8,157 bases of DNA, from NCBI GenBank assembly GCA_013298445.1, contig JAAFHQ010000244.1:1-8157 (forward strand), written 5' to 3'. Positions 1-5,594 of this stretch are shown piece by piece (the first letter of the stretch is position 1; every line of letters begins with the position of its first letter). The translations under genes and the position numbers were made by a program. Below the pieces are notes generated by a model, which was not told the DNA's origin, searched no databases, and worked only from the letters and a program-made list of their open reading frames with translations. This DNA comes from Chitinophagales bacterium (GTDB lineage: Bacteria > Bacteroidota > Bacteroidia > Chitinophagales > Saprospiraceae).

Positions 1-1114
1 AAAAGCGCAGCCCTTCCGTTTTGTAAAAACCGGCCTGCAAGACCAGATTAGTCGGTAAACCTACCGTGAAGGATGAATCAATCAAGGCTGCATTTGGATC
101 ACCGCTGAGCAATCCACTCAATTGGGCCGCTTTGTTGGGCAGGTCGGCAGGGCCCGTCCAGCTTGTGTAAGGGTCAGTATCAAAAATGATGGTACCGATG
201 TTGCGAAACTGGTACAACTGGGCGCTATTGCGAAAACGGATGCCCCCAATGTCATTGAGTGCTATCCCAGCATTGCAGTTCCACCTTTCCCCCACGTATT
301 CATACACCAAACCCAAATCCAAGCCCCAACCCGTACCTTGAATTTTCGCAGCATAGGGTGTGTTCTCATTTACCCCCAGGTTGCTGTTGGTGAAGGCCAG
401 GGTAGCAGCACCTGGGCTCACTTCAAAACTATCCGTACGAATCTGCTGGTAACTGAACTGCTCATTGTAGATGCTTAGCCCTTCATACCCCTGCAAATAC
501 CGCAGATTAAAACCCAAGGCAAGTCGACGATCTTCGGCAGAACCAATGCTGTAATCGTAGTGCAAGCCCCATTCCCGCCAGGCCATTCCGTTGACGTGGG
601 AGGGAGTCATATTGACTTTGCCCCGATTGTTGATGTAGGTATAATACCCCAGATCGGTGGGAAAAATGGTTTCCATTTCCATCCTGGCCCGGGTCGTGAA
701 CCCAATGCCATGCTGGCCCAGTCGAACCAAAAAAGATGGCCCCAACACGTTTACCGTTACATCACCGTAATAAGGGCTATTGCGTGTGTAGTAGTCCAAG
801 ACAAGACTATTTGGTCCGGGAGTTCGATCAGCTGGTATATCTGGTCGACTGTAAATGTTCTGGATGCTGCGGTATCGACTGAATTCACCAGCTTTGGACT
901 TTTCCAAAAAGACGTAGTTGTTGCTCACGGAATTGACCGTTTCGACCAGGTTCAAGTCCCATTTTTTGTGGTACAAGGCGCCGAGTGCCGGATTGAGCAA
1001 AGTACTGTTGATGCCACTGAATTGTTGTAGGCGCAAACCAAGGGCCTCCTGGCCCGAACTGGATATTGCTGCCAGGATCAAGAGGGGCAACAGCAATATT
1101 TGCAGGTTTTTCAT
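1..1114 (-). CDS. Outer-membrane beta-barrel-type protein (DUF5723-like), partial at C-terminus
   Basis: An uninterrupted reading frame runs from an ATG at 1114 to the left edge (371 complete codons), so the C-terminus lies outside the window. The first about 20 residues (MKNLQILLLPLLILAAISSS) form a signal peptide: one Lys, a Leu/Ile-rich core, then small residues. The mature part opens with a segment containing NSTLLNPAL and continues with alternating hydrophobic/aromatic strands (for example LDYYTRNSPYYGDVTVNVLG, then GLDLGLVYEY), as in Bacteroidota outer-membrane barrels. The layout resembles the DUF5723 family, which has no assigned function; this is recognition from memory, not a search. 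Upstream of the ATG is only a weak purine stretch (AAAAGAAG). The gene is read in the same direction as the SPFH gene, but an intrinsic terminator and about 345 bp separate them, so it probably has its own promoter. Confidence 0.72.
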   Translation of the reverse strand, partial: MKNLQILLLPLLILAAISSSGQEALGLRLQQFSGINSTLLNPALGALYHKKWDLNLVETVNSVSNNYVFLEKSKAGEFSRYRSIQNIYSRPDIPADRTPGPNSLVLDYYTRNSPYYGDVTVNVLGPSFLVRLGQHGIGFTTRARMEMETIFPTDLGYYTYINNRGKVNMTPSHVNGMAWREWGLHYDYSIGSAEDRRLALGFNLRYLQGYEGLSIYNEQFSYQQIRTDSFEVSPGAATLAFTNSNLGVNENTPYAAKIQGTGWGLDLGLVYEYVGERWNCNAGIALNDIGGIRFRNSAQLYQFRNIGTIIFDTDPYTSWTGPADLPNKAAQLSGLLSGDPNAALIDSSFTVGLPTNLVLQAGFYKTEGLRF

Positions 1115-1410
1115 ATTTGATACTTCTTTTGAGTTGAACGCTGAATGGGTGGGGTTTGATACTGAAAATTCAATAAAACCAAGTTCAGAATGAGGTCAAA
1201 GAGACTTTTTGGTGGAGTTCTAATAAATATTTGATACGAATTTAAAAAAAAATAAATTAATACTGTACGGTCTTTTTATTGTTTTTCCCTTAGGTGAGAA
1301 GGATGACTAGCAGCATGGAGCTTCTGAATAAAATATTTCAGGTAGTTGATTTGTATCTCTTATCTACTTATGGTTATTAATTGGCCGGGGCTTGTGTTTG
1401 GTTTCAATCT
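1115..1410. other. Non-coding gap and leader of the outer-membrane protein gene
   Basis: No credible gene is present. The stretch is AT-rich, with a long A run near 1243-1252 (a T run on the minus strand, the strand transcribed into the barrel gene). It holds three copies of TTTGATAC (GTATCAAA on the minus strand), listed separately. A one-mismatch match to the Bacteroidota -7 consensus TAnnTTTG (TAAATTCG on the minus strand, just downstream of that T run) lacks a clear TTTG partner at the -33 distance, so no promoter is called. Confidence 0.6.
1116..1237 (-). repeat. Three copies of octamer GTATCAAA upstream of the outer-membrane protein gene
   Basis: TTTGATAC occurs at 1116-1123, 1155-1162 and 1230-1237. 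Read on the gene's strand it is GTATCAAA, and the copy nearest the gene ends immediately before or over the start codon region. Two copies extend to the 11-mer ATATTTGATAC (1113-1123 and 1227-1237). Three identical octamers in about 120 bp are unlikely by chance even in AT-rich DNA. A regulator-binding role is inference; no symmetric operator shape is seen. Confidence 0.45.
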
Positions 1411-1451
1411 AAATAAAAAGGGCTGCCTCATTTTTGTAAACGAGGCAGCCC
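1411..1451 (-). terminator. Intrinsic terminator of the SPFH gene
   Basis: GGGCTGCCTC (1420-1429) and GAGGCAGCCC (1442-1451) form a perfect 10-bp GC-rich stem around a 12-nt loop. On the minus strand the stem is followed at once by CTTTTTATTT, a good U-tract. The structure begins 8 nt after the SPFH stop codon (1460-1462), as expected of a rho-independent terminator for that gene. On the plus strand the stem is preceded, not followed, by the A/T tract, so it should work in one direction only. Confidence 0.9.
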
Positions 1452-1459
1452 TGCCAACA

Positions 1460-2437
1460 TTATTTTTGTTCCTTTTCCAGGTAAATTTCTTCTTTAGGCA
1501 CATCCAATGTTTTGACCTTTTGCGGCGGCGGATTTTTGATCTTCATCTTTTCAGCCAATTCCTGGGTACTTACAAAGGAAGTGATCATCTGGGTCAACAT
1601 GTCAGCTGCTGCGGTGGGCGCGTTGGGCAACAAAATCAGGTTGCTGTTGCTGTGCTGGCCAATTTGCTGCAGCGTGTCGTAGTGCTGGGTAACCAGGATC
1701 AAGGCAGAAGCTTCCTGGGAATTGATGCCCACTTTGTTGAGCAAATCCACCGACTCCTCTAAGCCTCGGGCAATCTCCCGGCGCTGATCGGCGATACCCT
1801 GACCTTGCAGGCGTTTGGATTCAGCTTCAGCTTTGGCACGGGCCACGATGCGGATGCGCTCGGATTCAGCTTCGTATTCTGCGGCCAGCTTCTGGCGCTC
1901 GGCAGCGTTGATGTGGTTCATGGCATTTTTTACGGCCTGGTCAGGATCGATGTCCGTTACCAGGGCTTTGATGATGCCATAACCATAATCATTCATGGCT
2001 TCTTCCAATTCGCGGCGAATGGCCAGGGCTACATCGTCTTTGCGTTCAAACACATCGTCGAGGCGCATTTTGGGTACTTCGGCGCGTACCGTATCAAATA
2101 CATACGCAGTGATTTGTTCGGTAGGGTTCTGTAGTTTGTAAAAAGCATCGTAAATGCTGTCCGACAGTACGTTGAACTGTACCGAAACCTTCAAGCGGAC
2201 GAAAACGTTGTCTTTGGTCTTGGTCTCCACAACAACGTCCAATTGCTGGATTTTCAGGTTGATGCGGCCCGCCGTGCGGTCTAGAATGGGGATTTTGAAC
2301 TGCAGGCCCGCAGTCCGTACGCTGTGGAATTTGCCAAAACGTTCGACCACCAGGGCGGTTTGCTGTTTCACGGTGAAAATACCGGAGAAAAACAGGAACA
2401 AAGCCAAAAAGACTAAGATAAAAAATGCGATACCCAT
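1460..2437 (-). CDS. SPFH/stomatin-family membrane protein, HIR-like (band 7 domain)
   Basis: 325 aa. Residues 2-22 (FFILVFLALFLFFSGIF core) form one N-terminal membrane anchor with no cleavable signal. A band 7/SPFH domain follows (about 23-175; VVERFGKFHSV, PILDRTAGRIN, VRAEVPKMRLDDVF), then a charged Ala/Glu/Arg-rich helical segment (about 176-228; NAAERQKLAAEYEAESERIR), and a tail with ALILVTQHYDTLQQIG. The segment from MNHINAAERQ through QGIADQRREI to the LVTQ.YDT motif matches the pattern of plant hypersensitive-induced-reaction (HIR) proteins and their bacterial relatives better than HflK/HflC or flotillin. Such proteins form large ring or cage oligomers in membrane microdomains; the client is unknown. 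A Lys/Glu-rich C-terminus ends the protein. Upstream of the ATG is AACCTGAAGCAAT, a weak ribosome site. Its terminator follows directly; it appears to be a single-gene unit divergent from the dehydratase. No NfeD-type partner is adjacent. Confidence 0.92.
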   Translation of the reverse strand: MGIAFFILVFLALFLFFSGIFTVKQQTALVVERFGKFHSVRTAGLQFKIPILDRTAGRINLKIQQLDVVVETKTKDNVFVRLKVSVQFNVLSDSIYDAFYKLQNPTEQITAYVFDTVRAEVPKMRLDDVFERKDDVALAIRRELEEAMNDYGYGIIKALVTDIDPDQAVKNAMNHINAAERQKLAAEYEAESERIRIVARAKAEAESKRLQGQGIADQRREIARGLEESVDLLNKVGINSQEASALILVTQHYDTLQQIGQHSNSNLILLPNAPTAAADMLTQMITSFVSTQELAEKMKIKNPPPQKVKTLDVPKEEIYLEKEQK

Positions 2438-2660
2438 ATTGCTTCAGGTTTTTAGATGGCATGAATGTATGAAAAAAATGTGGAATTAACATGGTTTAGG
2501 TTTTTTACTCAAACACACTTGTTTGCAAATATGCCGATTGTGCCCCGGATAGTCAATTTTTATCGATGGGGATCAAGTTTTTCCTAATTTTCTTAGCTAT
2601 TTTTTCGTCCGATCATCTTTGCCCGCTATCTTTATTGCCAAACATTAGCGCAAGAAAAGC
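2438..2660. promoter_or_regulatory. Divergent promoter region between the SPFH and dehydratase genes
   Basis: This 223-bp AT-rich gap must carry promoters for both flanking genes, since they point away from each other. On the plus strand, TATCTTTA (2627-2634) and CATCTTTG (2614-2621) each differ by one base from the Bacteroidota -7 element TAnnTTTG, but neither has a convincing TTTG about 20 nt upstream. No promoter is fixed precisely. Before the dehydratase ATG is GCAAGAAAAGC, a purine-rich but not classical ribosome site. Confidence 0.45.
2510..2525. promoter_or_regulatory. Palindrome CAAACA-N4-TGTTTG, possible operator
   Basis: A perfect 6-bp inverted repeat with a CACT spacer sits roughly in the middle of the divergent gap and overlaps a second palindrome, TTTGCAAA (2522-2529). 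The position suits a transcription factor acting on one or both divergent genes. No regulator gene is nearby, and the protein that might bind is unknown. Confidence 0.3.
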
Positions 2661-4391
2661 ATGAACAAACAAAACTCAGAAGAACATCAATCCACTCTGC
2701 GTAGTCAGGGCTGGTTTGGAAAAAAAGGTAAAGACGGTTTCATTTACCGCGCCTGGATGAAAAACCAGGGCATCCCCGACCATGAATTTAGAGGCAAACC
2801 CGTCATTGGCATTTGTAATACCTGGTCGGAATTCACTCCCTGCAATGCCCATTTCCGCGAATTGGCGGAGTCGGTCAAACATGGCATTTATGAGGCTGGT
2901 GGTTTCCCCGTGGAATTCCCGGTAATGTCACTCGGTGAAACCCTCATCAAACCTACCGCCATGTTGTACCGCAACCTGGCCAGTATGGACGTGGAGGAAT
3001 CAATTCGAGCCAACCCCATGGATGCAGTCGTGCTGCTGTGTGGTTGCGACAAAACCACTCCTTCCCTCGTGATGGGAGCCTGTAGCGTCAACATTCCTAC
3101 CCTGGTGGTATCGGGTGGCCCCATGCTGACGGGCAAATACAAGGGAGGTGACATTGGCACCTCGGATGTTTGGCGCTTCAACGAAGCCTACAAAACGGGG
3201 CAAATGAGCGCCGAAGAATTCCGCGAAGCCGAAGCTTGTATGGGCCGTAGCCGTGGCCACTGTGCGGTAATGGGTACCGCGTCGACCATGGCCTGTATGG
3301 TGGAAGCCCTGGGTTTGTCCTTACCCGGCAACGCCGCCATTCCCGCTTCAGATTCCCGCCGCAAAGTACTGGCACATTACTCCGGTATGCGCATCGTGGA
3401 AATGGTGAAAGAAAACCTGCGCCTTTCCGATATCCTCACCCGCGAAGCTTTTGAAAACGCAATCAAGGTGAATGCGGCCATTGGCGGTTCCACCAACGCC
3501 GTGATTCACTTGCTGGCTATGGCTGGACGGATCGGAGTTGACCTCACCCTGGATGATTTTGACGTACACTCCCGTGGTGTTCCACTTTTGGCGAACCTGC
3601 AACCTTCCGGCCAATACTTCATGGAAGATTTTTATTACGCTGGTGGCCTTCCTGCCCTGATGCGGGAAATGGGTGACCTATTGCACCCGGCCATTACGGT
3701 CAATGGTCGCCCCATTACCGACAACGCCCAGGAATTTGACAACTACAATAAGGCCATAATTGGAGATCTGGAGGAACCCATCAACCCTCTTTCGGGGATA
3801 GTCGTCGTCAAAGGAAACCTGGCCGAAAATGGTGCCGTCATCAAAACCTCTGCGGCCACCCCTGAGTTGCTCAAGCATCGGGGTCGGGCCGTGGTTTTTG
3901 AAAACATTGAAGACTACCATGCCCGCATCGATGATCCAGCCTTGGACATTGACGAAAGCTGCGTCATGGTACTCAAATCCGTAGGTCCCAAAGGTTATCC
4001 GGGCATGCCCGAGGTTGGCAACATGGCCTTACCAGTCAAATTATTGGAAAAAGGCGTAAAAGACATGGTGCGTATTTCCGATGGCCGGATGAGTGGAACG
4101 GGCTTTGGCACCGTAGTCTTGCACGTTTCGCCAGAATCGGCAGCAGGGGGTACCCTGGGTTTGGTACAGAATGGAGACTTCATTGAACTGGATGTCGAAG
4201 CTCGGAGCCTGCACCTGGAAGTGAGTGAGGAGGAATTGGCCAAACGAAGAGCCGTCTGGCAGTCTCCAGCGTTTGAAGCCAGAGGGTATGTGCATTTGTA
4301 CCAGCAACACGTCACCCAGTCTCACCTGGGAGCTGATCTGGACTTCCTCAAAGGTGGATCGGGCGATTCGGTAACGAGGGATTCGCATTAA
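2661..4391 (+). CDS. IlvD/Edd-family sugar-acid dehydratase (L-arabinonate/D-xylonate dehydratase type)
   Basis: 576 aa, the usual length for the sugar-acid branch of the family. These enzymes use a [2Fe-2S] cluster and Mg2+ to convert an aldonic acid to its 2-keto-3-deoxy acid. The three cluster cysteines are visible: C61 (TPCN), C129 (GCDKTTPS) and C201 (GHCAVMGTASTM). Likely Mg2+ ligands are E93 (GETLIKP), D130, the carbamylated lysine K131 and E451 (MPEVGNMALP); the catalytic serine would be S478 (DGRMSGTGFG). The N-terminus (LRSQGWFG, NTWSEFTPCN) and the C-terminus (GADLDFLKG..G..V..DSH) match the characterised Rhizobium L-arabinonate dehydratase pattern rather than branched-chain dihydroxyacid dehydratase. 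The exact substrate (arabinonate, xylonate, fuconate, galactonate) cannot be read from sequence. A dehydrogenase lies 314 bp downstream on the same strand, which supports a non-phosphorylative sugar pathway. No ilvB/N/C genes are nearby. Confidence 0.9.
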   Translation: MNKQNSEEHQSTLRSQGWFGKKGKDGFIYRAWMKNQGIPDHEFRGKPVIGICNTWSEFTPCNAHFRELAESVKHGIYEAGGFPVEFPVMSLGETLIKPTAMLYRNLASMDVEESIRANPMDAVVLLCGCDKTTPSLVMGACSVNIPTLVVSGGPMLTGKYKGGDIGTSDVWRFNEAYKTGQMSAEEFREAEACMGRSRGHCAVMGTASTMACMVEALGLSLPGNAAIPASDSRRKVLAHYSGMRIVEMVKENLRLSDILTREAFENAIKVNAAIGGSTNAVIHLLAMAGRIGVDLTLDDFDVHSRGVPLLANLQPSGQYFMEDFYYAGGLPALMREMGDLLHPAITVNGRPITDNAQEFDNYNKAIIGDLEEPINPLSGIVVVKGNLAENGAVIKTSAATPELLKHRGRAVVFENIEDYHARIDDPALDIDESCVMVLKSVGPKGYPGMPEVGNMALPVKLLEKGVKDMVRISDGRMSGTGFGTVVLHVSPESAAGGTLGLVQNGDFIELDVEARSLHLEVSEEELAKRRAVWQSPAFEARGYVHLYQQHVTQSHLGADLDFLKGGSGDSVTRDSH

Positions 4392-4416
4392 ATGGACGAG
4401 TTTCCACATGAGGCAT

Positions 4417-4441
4417 CCCGAATTTTAAAGCCAAAATCGGG
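4417..4441 (+). other. Imperfect stem-loop after the dehydratase gene
   Basis: CCCGAATTTT and AAAATCGGG pair with one bulged base around the loop AAAGCC, 25 nt after the stop codon. The position suits transcript end protection or attenuation, but no U-tract follows (CTAAAATCT), so it is not a standard intrinsic terminator. It directly abuts the larger palindromic element and may belong to it. Confidence 0.35.
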
Positions 4442-4450
4442 CTAAAATCT

Positions 4451-4643
4451 AATCGCGGAGCGATTGAATTTTGAATAGCCCCGGTCGTCCGGGGTAAATA
4501 GTACGACCAAATTGGCTGCAACCACGGCAGTGGTTGAACTCAATTAAGCAAAAAATTCAACCGCATCCGCGGTTGTGAAACCTTTTGCCGCGTACTGACC
4601 CCGGACGACCGGGGCTATTCAAAATTCAACCGCTTTCGCGGTT
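4451..4643. repeat. Composite palindromic (REP/MITE-like) intergenic element
   Basis: A perfect 32-bp inverted repeat, arms 4464-4495 and 4598-4629, encloses 102 bp. Each arm contains its own hairpin, CCCCGG-TCGT-CCGGGG (4479-4494) and CCCCGG-ACGA-CCGGGG (4599-4614). A second hairpin type recurs: AATCGC/GCGATT (4451-4465), CAACCAC/GTGGTTG (4519-4536), CAACCGC/GCGGTTG (4558-4575) and AACCGC/GCGGTT (4628-4643). Three of these lie in the same frame AAAATTCAA-YCGC-loop-GCGRTT: 4552-4574 and 4621-4643 on plus, 4451-4472 on minus. Stem differences are paired (C-G to T-A, G-C to A-T) while loops vary, so pairing seems to be kept. No ORF is inside. It splits the dehydratase from the dehydrogenase and accounts for most of this 314-bp gap. 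A REP/BIME-like repeat, a MITE remnant or a structured RNA are all possible. Confidence 0.75.
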
Positions 4644-4705
4644 CGATCTCCCAAAAATTCGAGATGATTCATGTGTATCCCCTAAAACCCTTTTCAACCC
4701 TACCC

Positions 4706-5461
4706 ATGCCATTCACAGGAAAAGTTGCTTTGGTTACCGGTGCCGGGCAAGGCATCGGCTACGAAATCTGCCGACAGTTGGCGCTGCGGGGAGCAGCTGT
4801 TTTGCTCAATGATCGGGACCCGGAACTAGCCGAATGTGCCGCAGAAGAAATCCGTTGGGAAGGGGGCAATTGCCTGGCCTGCGCCGGGGATGCGAGCCAG
4901 ATTGCCTTTATTGAAAGTATGGTCCAAACCTGCGTCAAGGAATTTGGACGTCTGGATATCGCCATCGCCAATGCAGGCATTACCCATTTCGGTGATTTTT
5001 GGACCTTCCAGCCTACCCAATTTGAAGAAGTGATGAACCTCAATATGCGGGGGACCTTCTTTCTAGCCCAAGTTGCCGCCAAACAAATGCGCGCCCAAGG
5101 CGAAGGGGGAAGTTTGTTGCTGATGTCCTCTGTCGTAGGTGTACAGGCCCACAAAAACCTGGGCGCCTATGCCATGACCAAGGGGGGAATCCAGATTTTA
5201 GCCAAAAACCTGGTGGTAGAACTCTCCCCTTATGGCATCACCTGCAACGCCGTGGCCCCAGGAGCAACCGCTACTGAACGCACCTTAAACGATCCTGAAT
5301 ACGATCAAGTCTGGTCCAAAATCACCCCTATGGGCCGGCCCGCCAGCCCTCTGGACATTGCGGAAGCTGCCTTGTTTTTGGTGTCGCCCCAAGCTCGGCA
5401 CATTACCGGGCAGACCTTGGTGGTGGATGGAGGTTGGACGGCGGTGAGTGTGCAGCCTTGA
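4706..5461 (+). CDS. Classical short-chain dehydrogenase/reductase (SDR), probable NAD-dependent sugar or hydroxy-acid dehydrogenase
   Basis: 251 aa from the chosen start, the usual classical-SDR length. Rossmann nucleotide site TGAGQGIG (11-18); Asp36 at the end of beta-2 (LLNDRD) points to NAD rather than NADP; ANAG (88-91); Asn113; catalytic Ser142 (MSSVVG), Tyr155 and Lys159 (YAMTK), with the standard 13-residue Ser-Tyr spacing; NAVAPG (181-186); C-terminal GQTLVVDGGW. The start at 4706 puts the protein at MPFTGKVALVTG, as is normal for the family. An in-frame ATG at 4664 would add 14 residues (MIHVYPLKPFSTLP) with no family counterpart. Neither start has a clear Shine-Dalgarno site. Substrate is not readable; next to a sugar-acid dehydratase, an aldose 1-dehydrogenase or a keto-deoxy-acid dehydrogenase is a reasonable inference. 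It may be cotranscribed with the dehydratase, although the hairpin element lies between. Confidence 0.9.
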   Translation: MPFTGKVALVTGAGQGIGYEICRQLALRGAAVLLNDRDPELAECAAEEIRWEGGNCLACAGDASQIAFIESMVQTCVKEFGRLDIAIANAGITHFGDFWTFQPTQFEEVMNLNMRGTFFLAQVAAKQMRAQGEGGSLLLMSSVVGVQAHKNLGAYAMTKGGIQILAKNLVVELSPYGITCNAVAPGATATERTLNDPEYDQVWSKITPMGRPASPLDIAEAALFLVSPQARHITGQTLVVDGGWTAVSVQP

Positions 5462-5476
5462 GGTCTAGCTGAAGTG

Positions 5477-5579
5477 AATCTAAGGTTTCTATGGTTCCTT
5501 AGGTGGTGAAAAAACTGCTACGCAGGGTATTCTTTCACCACCTAAGAAACTTAAGGCACTCAAGGAAACACCTCAGGAA
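5477..5579. repeat. Inverted arrays of degenerate 9-bp units with a 14-bp stem, in the convergent gap
   Basis: Left array: AATCTAAGG, TTTCTATGG, TTCCTTAGG (5477-5503, exact 9-bp steps). Right array: CCTAAGAAA, CTTAAGGCA, CTCAAGGAAACA, CCTCAGGAA (5541-5579, steps 9, 9, 12). The two arrays are roughly each other's reverse complement. Between them CTTAGGTGGTGAAA (5498-5511) and TTTCACCACCTAAG (5533-5546) form a perfect 14-bp stem, with a small CTGC/GCAG hairpin in its loop. The structure begins 16 nt after the SDR stop and ends 16 nt before the GH9 stop, so it may end or protect both convergent transcripts, but neither side has a U-tract. Confidence 0.65.
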
Positions 5580-5594
5580 TGTGCAAAGAAATGT

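Noticed and set aside
122..1193. Plus-strand frames at 122-478, 560-1030 and 918-1193
   Set aside because: The minus strand carries one unbroken frame with a signal peptide and barrel-like strands over 1-1114; the plus frames are its shadows.
1460..2437. HflK/HflC protease regulator or flotillin
   Set aside because: It is a single gene, not an HflK-HflC pair, and has no flotillin-type C-terminal repeats; the tail follows the HIR pattern.
2661..4391. Dihydroxyacid dehydratase for valine/isoleucine synthesis (ilvD)
   Set aside because: The termini and the cysteine-motif context match the sugar-acid branch, and no branched-chain amino acid genes are adjacent.
4552..4643. CRISPR-like repeats
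   Set aside because: There are only two direct copies plus one inverted, no regular spacers and no cas genes; a palindromic element explains it better.
4664..4705. Earlier ATG at 4664 as the SDR start
   Set aside because: It adds 14 residues with no counterpart in classical SDRs; the ATG at 4706 gives the normal N-terminus. Not fully excluded, since neither has a clear ribosome site.
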